Positions 39,403 through 47,805 of a DNA stretch of 48,561 bases are shown here, one piece after another (within the stretch, counting starts at the first letter, position 1; each line of letters starts with the position of its first letter). The position numbers and the translations under genes were made by a program. Source of the stretch: Woeseiaceae bacterium. Lineage in GTDB: Bacteria; Pseudomonadota; Gammaproteobacteria; Steroidobacterales; Woeseiaceae. The stretch is from assembly GCA_021773115.1 (NCBI GenBank), contig JAJFKS010000001.1, positions 1 through 48,561 on the forward strand. Direction: 5' to 3'. The notes beneath the pieces were generated by a model. It saw only the letters and a list, made by a program, of their open reading frames with translations, was not told where the DNA came from and searched no databases.

Positions 39403-40761
39403 ATGGACAAAAAAACGTTTACCGTGGCAGGTGGTGGTCCGGTCGGATCCTTGCTTGCAATCCTGCTTGCCCGGCACGGCTATCGTGTCGGCTTATATGA
39501 GGGACGCCCGGACTCTCGCGTCACCAGTATCTACCAGGGACGGTCGATCAACATTGCATTGTCCGACAGAGGCTGGAACTCGTTGCAGGAGATCGGTGTC
39601 AGTTCCGATGCGAAGTCAAACGCAATCCCGATGTATCACCGCGCTGTGCACGGTGTCGACGGCGAACTCAGCACCCTCCCATATGGTCAGGATGGAGATG
39701 CTATTTGGTCGGTCTCGCGAGGGGGGATCAACGAACAATTGCTCGACATTGCGGATTCGGAAGCGAACATCAAGACGCATTTTGAACATCGGCTGATCGA
39801 TGTCGATTTCGACGCGGCCAATGCGGTTTTCCGGGTTGGTGGCGGGGCTGAGACCAAGGTCGAGGCGGATTACCTGTTTGGTGCCGACGGGGCGAATTCA
39901 AAAGTACGGCGCCTCGCACATCACTTGCCAAGGTTTAGCTACAGCCAAACGTACATGCCGCAGAGTTACCTCGAGCTGACGATCCCGGCAAATTCAGACG
40001 GGTCGCACAAGCTCGAAAAAAATGCACTGCACATCTGGCCGCGTAAGGACTTTATGCTGATTGCACTGCCGAACCCGGATGGCAGCTTTACCTGCACCTT
40101 GTTCCTCGATCATTCCGGCGAGCCGTCATTTGAATCATTGCAGGAGCGAAGCAGCGTCGAGGCATTCTTCAAGTCGAACTTCGGCGATGCGATGGAACTG
40201 CTGGAGAACCCGGTCGATGTTTTCATGGCAAAAACGGCTACACCGCTGTTTCTTGTCCAGGTTTTCCCGTGGACATTCAATCGCAAGGTCGGATTGATTG
40301 GTGACGCGGCACACGCGATCGTGCCGTTCTACGGTCAGGGTATGAACTGCGGTTTTGAAGACTGCGCCGAACTCAATCGGCTGATAAGGTTCTACGATCA
40401 TGATTGGGACGCGATCTTTCCGGCCTACGAGGCGAGGCGAAAGCCGAACGGCGACGCCATTGCTGAGTTGTCCAAGCGAAATTTTATTGAGATGAGCGAC
40501 TTGTCGGGTGACAGGCGATTTCAGTTACAGAAAAAGATTGAAGCCAAGTTCAGCAAGCAATTTCCGGCGTTGTGGACACCGCTCTATTCGATGGTGACGT
40601 TTTCGCCGGAGGTCCCGTATTCACAAGCGCTGCGCATCGGTGATGAGCAAAACAAAGTGATGCAAAAAATTATGGCACTGCCAGGCATTGAGGAAAGCTG
40701 GGACGAACCCTTCATCATGGAGCAGCTATTTGAGTTGGCGTCAAAAGCGCTAAACAATTGA
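39403..40761 (+). CDS. kmo: Kynurenine 3-monooxygenase
   Basis: 452 residues, FAD-dependent class A flavoprotein hydroxylase. It converts kynurenine to 3-hydroxykynurenine with NADPH and O2. N-terminal FAD motif GGGPVGSLLA (10-19), GRSINIALSDRGW, and the second FAD motif LIGDAAHAIVPFYGQGMNCG near residue 300 are hallmarks of KMO, as is the FEDC that follows. GAGG precedes the ATG. Last gene of the NAD operon; its end overlaps the opposing aldehyde dehydrogenase gene by 12 bases. Tryptophan dioxygenase and formamidase are not in this window. Confidence 0.96.
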   Translation: MDKKTFTVAGGGPVGSLLAILLARHGYRVGLYEGRPDSRVTSIYQGRSINIALSDRGWNSLQEIGVSSDAKSNAIPMYHRAVHGVDGELSTLPYGQDGDAIWSVSRGGINEQLLDIADSEANIKTHFEHRLIDVDFDAANAVFRVGGGAETKVEADYLFGADGANSKVRRLAHHLPRFSYSQTYMPQSYLELTIPANSDGSHKLEKNALHIWPRKDFMLIALPNPDGSFTCTLFLDHSGEPSFESLQERSSVEAFFKSNFGDAMELLENPVDVFMAKTATPLFLVQVFPWTFNRKVGLIGDAAHAIVPFYGQGMNCGFEDCAELNRLIRFYDHDWDAIFPAYEARRKPNGDAIAELSKRNFIEMSDLSGDRRFQLQKKIEAKFSKQFPALWTPLYSMVTFSPEVPYSQALRIGDEQNKVMQKIMALPGIEESWDEPFIMEQLFELASKALNN

Positions 40762-42186
40762 CAAACTGTGCGACAGGTTCTTGGTAACCATGTAATTGTG
40801 CAGGCCCTCGGTGCCACCCTCGCGTCCATAGCCGCTGGACTTGACGCCACCAAACGGCGTCTCCGGCAGTGAGGCTTCCAGCGTGTTGATCGACAGGTTG
40901 CCGGCCTCAACTCCCTCGACCATGCGATCCACGTAATCGGCTCGATTTGTAAAACCGTAAGCGGCCAGTCCATAGGGCACCGAGTTCGCTTTTTCGATTG
41001 CGTCATCCAGTGAACTTGCCGGATTGATGATGGCCAGTGGCCCGAACGGTTCTTCTTGCATGACGCGCGCGGAATCGGGGACATTGGCCAGGACGGTCGG
41101 CTGGAAGAAGTAACCTTTGTTGCCGATTCGACTGCCACCGGTCCTAAGCTCGGCACCCTTGCTGACGGCGTCTTTGACCAGTTCCGTCAACGCCTCGACT
41201 CTGCGGCCATTGGCCAGCGGCCCCATCTCAACACCGGGATCCACACCATTACCGACACGCGTTTCGGCTGCGCGACGCACGAATGTCTCCGTGTACGCGT
41301 CGAAAATACGCTCATTGACGAAAAAACGAGTTGGAGATGTACAGACCTGACCAGCATTGCGCATCTTTCGAATCGCACCCGTAATAGCTGCTGCCTCGAC
41401 ATGGGTGTCTTCACAAACAATAACGGGCGCGTGACCGCCGAGCTCCATCAGTACCGGGGTCATATGTTGAGCGGCGAGCGTCGTGAGATGCCTGCCAACA
41501 GCGGTGGAGCCGGTGAACGCAACCAAACGCACCTGGTCATGCCGGATCAGGTGATCGGATATCTCCGACGGCGTACCGAAAACCAGGTTGAATACACCCG
41601 GCGGCAGTCCGGCATCGTGCAGCGCTCGTGCGATGTGCAGGGCTCCAGCAGGCGTTTCTTCGGCTGCTTTTAGAATAATCGAACAACCCGCCGCAATAGC
41701 GCCGGCAACCTTGCGGCAAGGTTGGCTCATTGGAAAATTCCACGGCGAAAATGCGGCGACGATGCCGATCGGTTGCTGATGCACGATGTAACGGATGCCC
41801 GGTGCACTCGGTATCACTCGTCCATAGGTACGCGTGGCTTCACCCGCGTCCCACTCAAAAAATTCGCAGCCCCGAATCACCTCAAGCCGAGCCTGATCCA
41901 GCGGCTTGCCATGCTCGGCGGTAATCGCGGTCGCAATTTCCTCCTGACGCTCGCGCATGATTGCGGATGCTTTGTACAGCACTTTGGCTCGTTCGGCCGG
42001 CGATGCCTGTCTCCAGATCTTGAAGCCAATCTCTGCTGATTCCAGGGCGTCGTCCAGATCGCTCGTCGCTGCGCGAGGCAAACGGCCAATTTCCGCTTCA
42101 GTGGCCGGATTCAGGACCGGGAGGTCGTCCGCAGTCTTGCGCCATTCTCCATGAATATAAAGATGCAGTTCTGGATAGGTGCTCAT
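40750..42186 (-). CDS. NAD(P)-dependent aldehyde dehydrogenase (succinate-semialdehyde dehydrogenase-like)
   Basis: 478 residues, complete ALDH: N150 in FSPWNFP, K173, E248 in MELGGHAP and nucleophile C282 in GQVCTSPTRF, plus EEPFGPLAII and PFGGVKSSGYGREGG near the end. Similarity in layout to GabD-type enzymes suggests a semialdehyde substrate, but this cannot be fixed from sequence. Tail-to-tail with kmo and divergent from a DHDPS-superfamily gene. Such a pairing would fit a pathway in which an aldolase or dehydratase product becomes the aldehyde; inference only. Confidence 0.92.
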   Translation of the reverse strand: MSTYPELHLYIHGEWRKTADDLPVLNPATEAEIGRLPRAATSDLDDALESAEIGFKIWRQASPAERAKVLYKASAIMRERQEEIATAITAEHGKPLDQARLEVIRGCEFFEWDAGEATRTYGRVIPSAPGIRYIVHQQPIGIVAAFSPWNFPMSQPCRKVAGAIAAGCSIILKAAEETPAGALHIARALHDAGLPPGVFNLVFGTPSEISDHLIRHDQVRLVAFTGSTAVGRHLTTLAAQHMTPVLMELGGHAPVIVCEDTHVEAAAITGAIRKMRNAGQVCTSPTRFFVNERIFDAYTETFVRRAAETRVGNGVDPGVEMGPLANGRRVEALTELVKDAVSKGAELRTGGSRIGNKGYFFQPTVLANVPDSARVMQEEPFGPLAIINPASSLDDAIEKANSVPYGLAAYGFTNRADYVDRMVEGVEAGNLSINTLEASLPETPFGGVKSSGYGREGGTEGLHNYMVTKNLSHSLSIV

Positions 42187-42364
42187 TGGGTCTCTCGCTT
42201 TGGGTCTGGCGCAGGTAGCACCGGACGGCGGTTAATGTACGAACAGCTCAATTATAAGTATATTTCGGGGAGGCGCTGCTTAATCGTCACTAAATTTTTT
42301 ATCAACGAGAATAATCGCTATCAATTACTCCAAACTGGATGCCAAAGACTATGCCCGCGAGCAC

Positions 42365-43273
42365 ATGCGCGGAATTTGGGCGGCGGCACTGAACCCGTTC
42401 AACCAGGACCTGTCGCTTAACGAAGCAGGCCTGCGCGCGAACATCCGACACTGGATCGACGATCTCGACATCAAGGGCTTGTTTATCGCTGGCAAGCAGG
42501 GTGAGTTTTTCTCGATGAGTGTCGAAGAACGAAAACGCAATTTCGAAATCGCAGTTGATGAATGTGACGGCAAGGCGGGCGTGATTATTTCAGTTTCGGA
42601 TCAGAATTTCGATACGGTGTTCAATCTCGCCCTGCATGCGCAAAACTGCGGCGCCGATTACATCGTCGTGCATGCACCAGTTTTAAGTTTCGTGCATGAG
42701 CGCGGTGAGTTGCTGTATCAATATTACAAGTCATTGTGCGATCGCCTGGATATTGGCATCGCCATGTGGAGCCATCCGGACTCCGGCTATTTGATGCAAC
42801 CGGAGGAGTGTGCACGAATTGCCGAGCTGCCGAATATCGTTGCCATCAAGTATTCCGTTCCACGTGAGATGTACGTGCGTTTGACTCAGATGGTAGGCGA
42901 CAAAATCCAGGTCTCAACGTCGTCGGAAGATGAGTGGCTGGACAACATCGAAGAACTGGGATGGCGACTCTACCTGTGTTCGTCACCGCCGTACCATTTG
43001 CAAACCCGGAATGACAAACGTATGGACGAATATACGCGCCTGGCCTTTGCCGGTAAGTTTGACGAGGCGCATCGTGTATGCGACAGCCTCGATCCAGTTC
43101 GCGATGCCATCAAGCGGTCACGACCTGCCGACAAGTCGCAGGCGTTCGGTAAATACTGGCAGGAGTTGCTCGGGCAGGTTGGCGGATATGTACGGCCACC
43201 GATGCTGGCATTGTCGGACAGCGAAAAAGGCGCGATTCGCGATGCTTTTGAGACTTGCGGACTAAAACTGTGA
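42365..43273 (+). CDS. DHDPS/NAL-superfamily aldolase-like protein with altered active site
   Basis: 302 residues from this ATG. The Schiff-base Lys is K162 in NIVAIKYSVP. The GTTGE loop of DapA is AGKQGEF (42-48) here, and the catalytic Tyr segment YNVP is MWSHPDSG, so it is not a dihydrodipicolinate synthase. The frame stays open upstream and reads NYSKLDAKDYAREH, which resembles the N-terminal helix of related proteins, but no ATG, GTG or TTG lies there; a rare start (CTG, ATA or ATC) is possible. Substrate likely a 2-oxo acid or its aldol product. Confidence 0.85.
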   Translation: MRGIWAAALNPFNQDLSLNEAGLRANIRHWIDDLDIKGLFIAGKQGEFFSMSVEERKRNFEIAVDECDGKAGVIISVSDQNFDTVFNLALHAQNCGADYIVVHAPVLSFVHERGELLYQYYKSLCDRLDIGIAMWSHPDSGYLMQPEECARIAELPNIVAIKYSVPREMYVRLTQMVGDKIQVSTSSEDEWLDNIEELGWRLYLCSSPPYHLQTRNDKRMDEYTRLAFAGKFDEAHRVCDSLDPVRDAIKRSRPADKSQAFGKYWQELLGQVGGYVRPPMLALSDSEKGAIRDAFETCGLKL

Positions 43274-43421
43274 GCCTGAGCCACTAACTCCATCTTTTAA
43301 AACCGTATTATTCCCTGGTTGCGTTGTCTAAGCTTCGCGCCGGCATTGGCGGGAATTGCTGCTCAATTTCCGCTATGTCTGGCCGATAATTACATCATAT
43401 CGATGCGTAAGGGGCTTGTTT

Positions 43422-44717
43422 GTGTTGTTGACTAAGATGTTGCCAGTCGAAAAGCTGGGAATCGGTATGTATGTTGCCCAGCTAGACCGTCCATGGCTTG
43501 AAACGCCATTCCTGTTTCAAGGCTTCTATATCCGTGATGACGATGAAATTGCCGATCTAAAGAAGCATTGCAAGCACGTCTATGTCAGTCGAGAAAGCTT
43601 GACTGCCGAACAAGCAGAGCTTGACAGTCCGATAGGGGAAGTACCTCCACCGGAGGAAATCGTCGACAAGAAAGATGCACACATTGATTTGTTGTTCGAG
43701 GTGGACAAAGCGGAGGGTCATAACGGCGAAGTTGAGCAGACCAATATTGTTTATGAAGAAACGACTAGTCTGAAAGAAGAATCGCGTACCGCGGTCAGCG
43801 CATACGAGCAAGCGATGCACACAGTTCACGGCGTAATGCAGAATCTTCAAAAGTCGGGCAGCCTTGATATTACTCAATTGGAAATGGCGATCACTCCGAT
43901 GGTCAACAGCGTGCTCAGGAATCCAGCCGCACTCGCATGCCTGATGCGCATGCAAAAGAAAGGCAACTACTTATATCGTCATTCATTGGCCTCGACAGTT
44001 TGGGCGGCAATCCTGGGTCGGCAAATCGGCCTGAGTCGTGATGACCTAAACGTAATTTCTGTCGGAGCCATGTTGCTCGACGTCGGCAAGACTCAGTTGC
44101 CGGACGACTTGCTCGATAAACCGGGCAAGCTGACTGACGACGAACGGCAGTTAGTACGGCAACATGTTCAGTTCGGGCTTGATATTCTCGAAAAAGCAGG
44201 TGGAGTCGACACACGCGTGCAGGAAATGGTGGCGCACCATCATGAGCGTTACAACGGCACCGGTTATCCGTCGAAGCTGAAAGGAAACAGCATTCCGGTT
44301 TTCGGCAGGATTGCTGGCATCGTCGATGCCTACGATGCAATGATTACGCGGCGACCGTATGCCAAACTACAATCTTCCTATGACGCTCTGCGAACGCTTC
44401 GGAAGCTTGCCGACGTTGAATTCCAGGCGGAAATCGTCGAGCAGTTTACACGTGCAATCGGCGCATTTCCCACAGGCACGCTGGTTGAGCTGAACACTCG
44501 TGAAATTGCGATCGTCACCAAGCAGAATCGAATTCGTCGCCTTCGCCCTGAAGTGATGATTATCATGAGTGCCGAGAAACAATTGCTGGAGCAGTTCCGC
44601 ATCGTCGACCTCAACGAAGAAACAATCGCAGAGGGGGGTACACTATCGCTTTGGATCGAACGTGGCTTGCCGCCTGGTGTTTACGGTATCGACCCCACTG
44701 AGTTTTACCTGAACTAA
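43422..44717 (+). CDS. HD-GYP domain protein (DUF3391 N-terminus) with degenerate HD pair
   Basis: 431 residues from a GTG with AAGGGG at 7 bases; an ATG five codons later is the alternative. N-terminal DUF3391-like segment (VEKLGIGMYVAQLDRPWLET, 9-28), a linker coil, then HD-GYP from about 165. Motifs: RHSLAS (H187), LLDVGK at 218-223 where HDIGK is usual (L219 replaces the metal-binding His), QHVQFG (H248), HHHERYNGTGYP (H272-P283), and DAYDAM. Normally these hydrolyse c-di-GMP; the lost His makes activity doubtful. Followed after 9 bases by an EAL protein. Confidence 0.88.
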   Translation: MLLTKMLPVEKLGIGMYVAQLDRPWLETPFLFQGFYIRDDDEIADLKKHCKHVYVSRESLTAEQAELDSPIGEVPPPEEIVDKKDAHIDLLFEVDKAEGHNGEVEQTNIVYEETTSLKEESRTAVSAYEQAMHTVHGVMQNLQKSGSLDITQLEMAITPMVNSVLRNPAALACLMRMQKKGNYLYRHSLASTVWAAILGRQIGLSRDDLNVISVGAMLLDVGKTQLPDDLLDKPGKLTDDERQLVRQHVQFGLDILEKAGGVDTRVQEMVAHHHERYNGTGYPSKLKGNSIPVFGRIAGIVDAYDAMITRRPYAKLQSSYDALRTLRKLADVEFQAEIVEQFTRAIGAFPTGTLVELNTREIAIVTKQNRIRRLRPEVMIIMSAEKQLLEQFRIVDLNEETIAEGGTLSLWIERGLPPGVYGIDPTEFYLN

Positions 44718-44726
44718 GGCTGACCA

Positions 44727-46025
44727 ATGAGTACAACCTCAATTCAGCTGCCATTTTTTCAAGGGGCCGGGATATCAAAGGCCGGTCACAAAATTGCATT
44801 AGCGATTCGGGACGACGACGACTTTGCCGTTATGATCGTTCACGTGCTGGGCGTCGAGCGCTTATGTGCATCAATAGGTCACCAGGAAGCGGGGGCTGTG
44901 TTACAAGAATTTTTTCTAGAACTCTGTGCTATTGCACGGAAGAACGATACGGTCGAGCGGCTCGGTGATCGAAAATTCCTGGTAGTGCTGCAGGGCTTGC
45001 GAAATCGCGGGCATGTCAGTCTTGCTGCCCAGAAGATTGAACGAATCGCGGCAAAATGTGCAGCGACTAAATTACAGACGAAGCCTTTGAAAACATCAAT
45101 CGGTATCGTAATGTTTCCTGAACAGCGCGAAGACGAGTCTGAGCTCATGCGCCTGGCGGAAGTTGCGTCGCTCGATGGGCTGCAAAAAAATGAGTCGATC
45201 AGTTTCTATGAACCGCAATCGGCCGAACGATTGGCGATTGACTGGGGCCTTGAGGATCGACTCAGGCGCGCACTGGAATCCGGTGACCTCGATCTTCACT
45301 TTCAGCCTCAGATTTCTTGCGTGACTGGGGATATCATCGGCGCCGAGGCATTGATGCGCTGGAATGAGCCTGAAATTGGCGCGATCTCGCCCGATGTATT
45401 TATCGAACTCGCTGAATCGACAGGACAAATAGCTGAATTGACGCATTTCGCAATTCAGCAAGCCTGCCGGCTGCTGGGCAAGTGGCAAGACTCGTTTCCG
45501 GGGTTCTGTGTGGCGGTCAACGTAACGCCAAGCACCATCCAGAACATGGATATTGTCGATACGATAAAAAGTGCGTCAAGTATCTGGGGGGTCCGGCCCG
45601 GTGCACTTACCATCGAAGTAACAGAAAATGCGCTGATGACAGATCGAGATGCCAGCCATGCAGTTTTGACCCGAATTCGAGAGTTCGGTGCGCGTGTCTC
45701 GATTGACGACTTTGGTACCGGCTATTCATCATTTGCCTATCTGAAACAACTCCCCGCCGATGAACTCAAGATCGATCGAACATTTGTAATGGGAATGTTG
45801 ACCGACGAAAGCGATCGCAAGATCGTGGAACACTCCATTGGGATTGCCAAGAGCTTCGGCTTAAGTGTAGTGGCCGAAGGTGTCGAAGATGCCGAATCGC
45901 TGGATTACTTGCGAAAGCTGAAGTGCGATATCGCCCAGGGGTTTTTCATTTGCAAACCGCTTCCGGCCGATGACTTCGAGGCATTCTGTCGAAAATCCGC
46001 TGGAATGGCGGAGCCGGCGGATTAA
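44727..46025 (+). CDS. EAL-domain c-di-GMP phosphodiesterase with degenerate GGDEF domain
   Basis: 432 residues. The N-terminal half (about 25-165) has the GGDEF fold, but the signature is GDRKF (80-84), so cyclase activity is unlikely. The EAL domain (about 175-425) is well preserved: FQPQISCVTGDIIGAEALMR with the EAL at 207-209, NVTPS, EVTENALM, DDFGTGYSS, KIDRTFV, VAEGVED. Cleavage of c-di-GMP to pGpG is therefore expected. No membrane segment. Paired in an operon with an HD-GYP protein. Confidence 0.92.
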   Translation: MSTTSIQLPFFQGAGISKAGHKIALAIRDDDDFAVMIVHVLGVERLCASIGHQEAGAVLQEFFLELCAIARKNDTVERLGDRKFLVVLQGLRNRGHVSLAAQKIERIAAKCAATKLQTKPLKTSIGIVMFPEQREDESELMRLAEVASLDGLQKNESISFYEPQSAERLAIDWGLEDRLRRALESGDLDLHFQPQISCVTGDIIGAEALMRWNEPEIGAISPDVFIELAESTGQIAELTHFAIQQACRLLGKWQDSFPGFCVAVNVTPSTIQNMDIVDTIKSASSIWGVRPGALTIEVTENALMTDRDASHAVLTRIREFGARVSIDDFGTGYSSFAYLKQLPADELKIDRTFVMGMLTDESDRKIVEHSIGIAKSFGLSVVAEGVEDAESLDYLRKLKCDIAQGFFICKPLPADDFEAFCRKSAGMAEPAD

Positions 46026-46073
46026 ACTCCACTTCACGAGGAAATACTGTAGATTTTTCAAGTGAATGAAATC

Positions 46074-46260
46074 ATGTATGACCACAGCAGTTCGACAATC
46101 GCTGTCCTGCTTTTTGCGACCCTGATTTTCACTACTGAAGCGACGTTTCAATTGGGTCGCCAGTCATAAAAAAAGCGATGCAAGCGGAGCAGAGCCGGAT
46201 TTGCGTCATACAGGGCTCTGTTCGTGCCGTTATCGTACTGGTTCTGGTCTGGACCGGCCC
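46074..46260 (+). pseudogene. DUF4239 (bestrophin-like) membrane protein remnant
   Basis: From an ATG the frame reads MYDHSSSTIAVLLFATLIFT and goes on TEATFQLGRQS to a TAA. In the -1 frame across a run of seven A, it resumes as AEQSRICVIQGSV and a hydrophobic stretch. This order (hydrophobic segment, E-A-x-F-x-LGR, short charged stretch, I-QG-V, next hydrophobic segment) is that of DUF4239 N-termini. The rest of the roughly 200-residue family is absent, so it is decayed even if the frameshift were a sequencing error. Confidence 0.5.
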
Positions 46261-46356
46261 TAGCACATACCTGTACCGTGAACACAGTCGCTGGAAGCTG
46301 GCCGCCAGTAACCCTGCCCCATGTACGAGCTGCGAATTTCAAACTGGAGCAATTTG

Positions 46357-46616
46357 ATGAAGCATATTGTCTTGATTTTGTTGTTAGCTGCTTTTATGCC
46401 TCTCATCGCCAGCGCGGACAACTGGCAACCACTCTATGAAAGCGTTGTAAACTCGCTCTGGCTACCCGCAAGCTGATCAGCCCCGAGCGCTCAGAGCAAA
46501 TGTTCGATGATCTGGTCGAAAGTGAAAACGGCGAGGCCATACTGAGAACGATGCTTCAAGTGGTCGAGGAACTTATCGTGCCGCCGGAATACGCCGGCGG
46601 GATAGACGATAATTAG
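46357..46616 (+). pseudogene. Small secreted protein gene with a frameshift
   Basis: An ATG with GGAG at 7 bases opens a clear signal peptide (MKHIVLILLLAAFMPLIASA) followed by DNWQPLYESVVNSL, then stops soon after. The -1 frame continues at once as ATRKLISPERSEQMFDDLVE and EELIVPPEYAGGIDDN to a TAG. Together they would make a protein of about 85 residues. No slippery heptamer is seen, so this is a broken gene or a sequence error rather than programmed shifting. Function unknown. Confidence 0.55.
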
Positions 46617-46641
46617 ACACAGACAAGAGATCCGGTAATCC

Positions 46642-47700
46642 ATGAATCTGCCACCCATTGACACGGCGATTCGCCTCATGATCATCGGTCAGGAGCTGCT
46701 AATCGCGGCTGTGTTTCTGTTTAGCGCCAGCGATGGAGCACGCGCGGCGCGAGTCAGCGGTGTCTTGTTGATGTTAAGCATCGTCGGCTACCTCGTCACG
46801 TCAAACTCTGAATTACAAAGTTCTGTATCTTTGTTGATGCCGTTTATGACTTTGCTTGCGTTGAGCGTGCCGTATTGTGTGTGGCTGTTTGCACGGGCGA
46901 TTTTTGAAGCGTCGTGGCCGCATCGGGTTATCGTTGTAACGGTCGCGATGGTTGGCATCGGCGTTTGGATAATCCACCTGAGTGCCATGACTCAGGAGTC
47001 GGTGCTCGTGAACGTTTCGGGTGCAGTTATGCGCGTCGTAGGTGTAGTCATAGTCGCGCACGCGCTGTGGTTGGCGGCCAAGGGTCATCCCGATGACCTG
47101 GTCGAGCGCCGTCGCGCATTTCGTTTGTTTTTTATTGCCGCAATTTCCGCGCAGGTCATCGCCGTTCTGATTGTTGAACTTGTGTGGGTCGGGTCGGAAC
47201 CCCCGGCCTGGCTGAGCCAGGTCAACATCATCATGATTGCGATACTGACGGTAGGCCTCGCAATCCCTTTGCTTCGACTTAACACCGAATTCTTCGCTGT
47301 CGATGTACGACCCAATGGTGGGGTGCGTAGCGCTGTGGACAGCGTCTATCGGAACAAACTGATCGAACTGATGGACAGTGGTTATTTCAAAGAAACCGGC
47401 CTGACGATAAGTGTGCTCGCCAGGCGACTAAACTATCCGGAACATCAGTTGCGCCGACTTATCAACGGACGAATGGGGTACAGAAATTTCTCCGCATTCC
47501 TGAACAGCCATAGAATTGCGGCAGCCAAAGAGCAGTTGGCCGATTCGGTCCTTGTCAGGACACCGATCCTGACCATCGCCCTTGATCTTGGCTATGCCTC
47601 CCTGGGACCATTCAACCGGGCGTTCAAGGAGTCGACGGGGATGACGCCGACGGAATTTCGCCGCCGGGCACACGGCGAAAACCGCACCGATTCCGAATAA
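46642..47700 (+). CDS. Membrane-anchored AraC-family transcriptional regulator
   Basis: 352 residues. About six or seven hydrophobic segments fill residues 10-215; the C-terminal 100 residues are an AraC/XylS double helix-turn-helix: LTISVLARRLNYPEHQLRRL then LTIALDLGYASLGPFNRAFK and the closing STGMTPTEFRR. Such 7TM-AraC proteins sense signals at the membrane. The following gene, a sterol-desaturase-like enzyme on the same strand, is the likely target. The ribosome site before the ATG is weak. Confidence 0.9.
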   Translation: MNLPPIDTAIRLMIIGQELLIAAVFLFSASDGARAARVSGVLLMLSIVGYLVTSNSELQSSVSLLMPFMTLLALSVPYCVWLFARAIFEASWPHRVIVVTVAMVGIGVWIIHLSAMTQESVLVNVSGAVMRVVGVVIVAHALWLAAKGHPDDLVERRRAFRLFFIAAISAQVIAVLIVELVWVGSEPPAWLSQVNIIMIAILTVGLAIPLLRLNTEFFAVDVRPNGGVRSAVDSVYRNKLIELMDSGYFKETGLTISVLARRLNYPEHQLRRLINGRMGYRNFSAFLNSHRIAAAKEQLADSVLVRTPILTIALDLGYASLGPFNRAFKESTGMTPTEFRRRAHGENRTDSE

Positions 47701-47746
47701 ACCTCGCCGATTCTGAAATCGGCTGACATCCGTCGAATTCGGCGAG
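47687..47746. promoter_or_regulatory. Direct and inverted repeats upstream of the desaturase gene
   Basis: CCGATTCCGAA (47687-47697, overlapping the araC-like stop region) and CCGATTCTGAA (47707-47717) differ at one base and start 20 bp apart, two helical turns, as in AraC-type half-sites. CTCGCCGA (47703-47710) can pair with TCGGCGAG (47739-47746), and GCCGATT (47706-47712) with AATCGGC (47717-47723); these two hairpins share bases and exclude each other. Confidence 0.5.
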
Positions 47747-47805
47747 ATTCAACACCCTTATCCACGCTATTTTTCGCTTCAGTTGTCATTTACTGGAGTG
47801 CAATC

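Noticed and set aside
46440..46460. Programmed -1 frameshift in the small secreted protein gene
   Set aside because: No X-XXY-YYZ slippery heptamer or downstream stem is seen; a mutation or sequence error is simpler.
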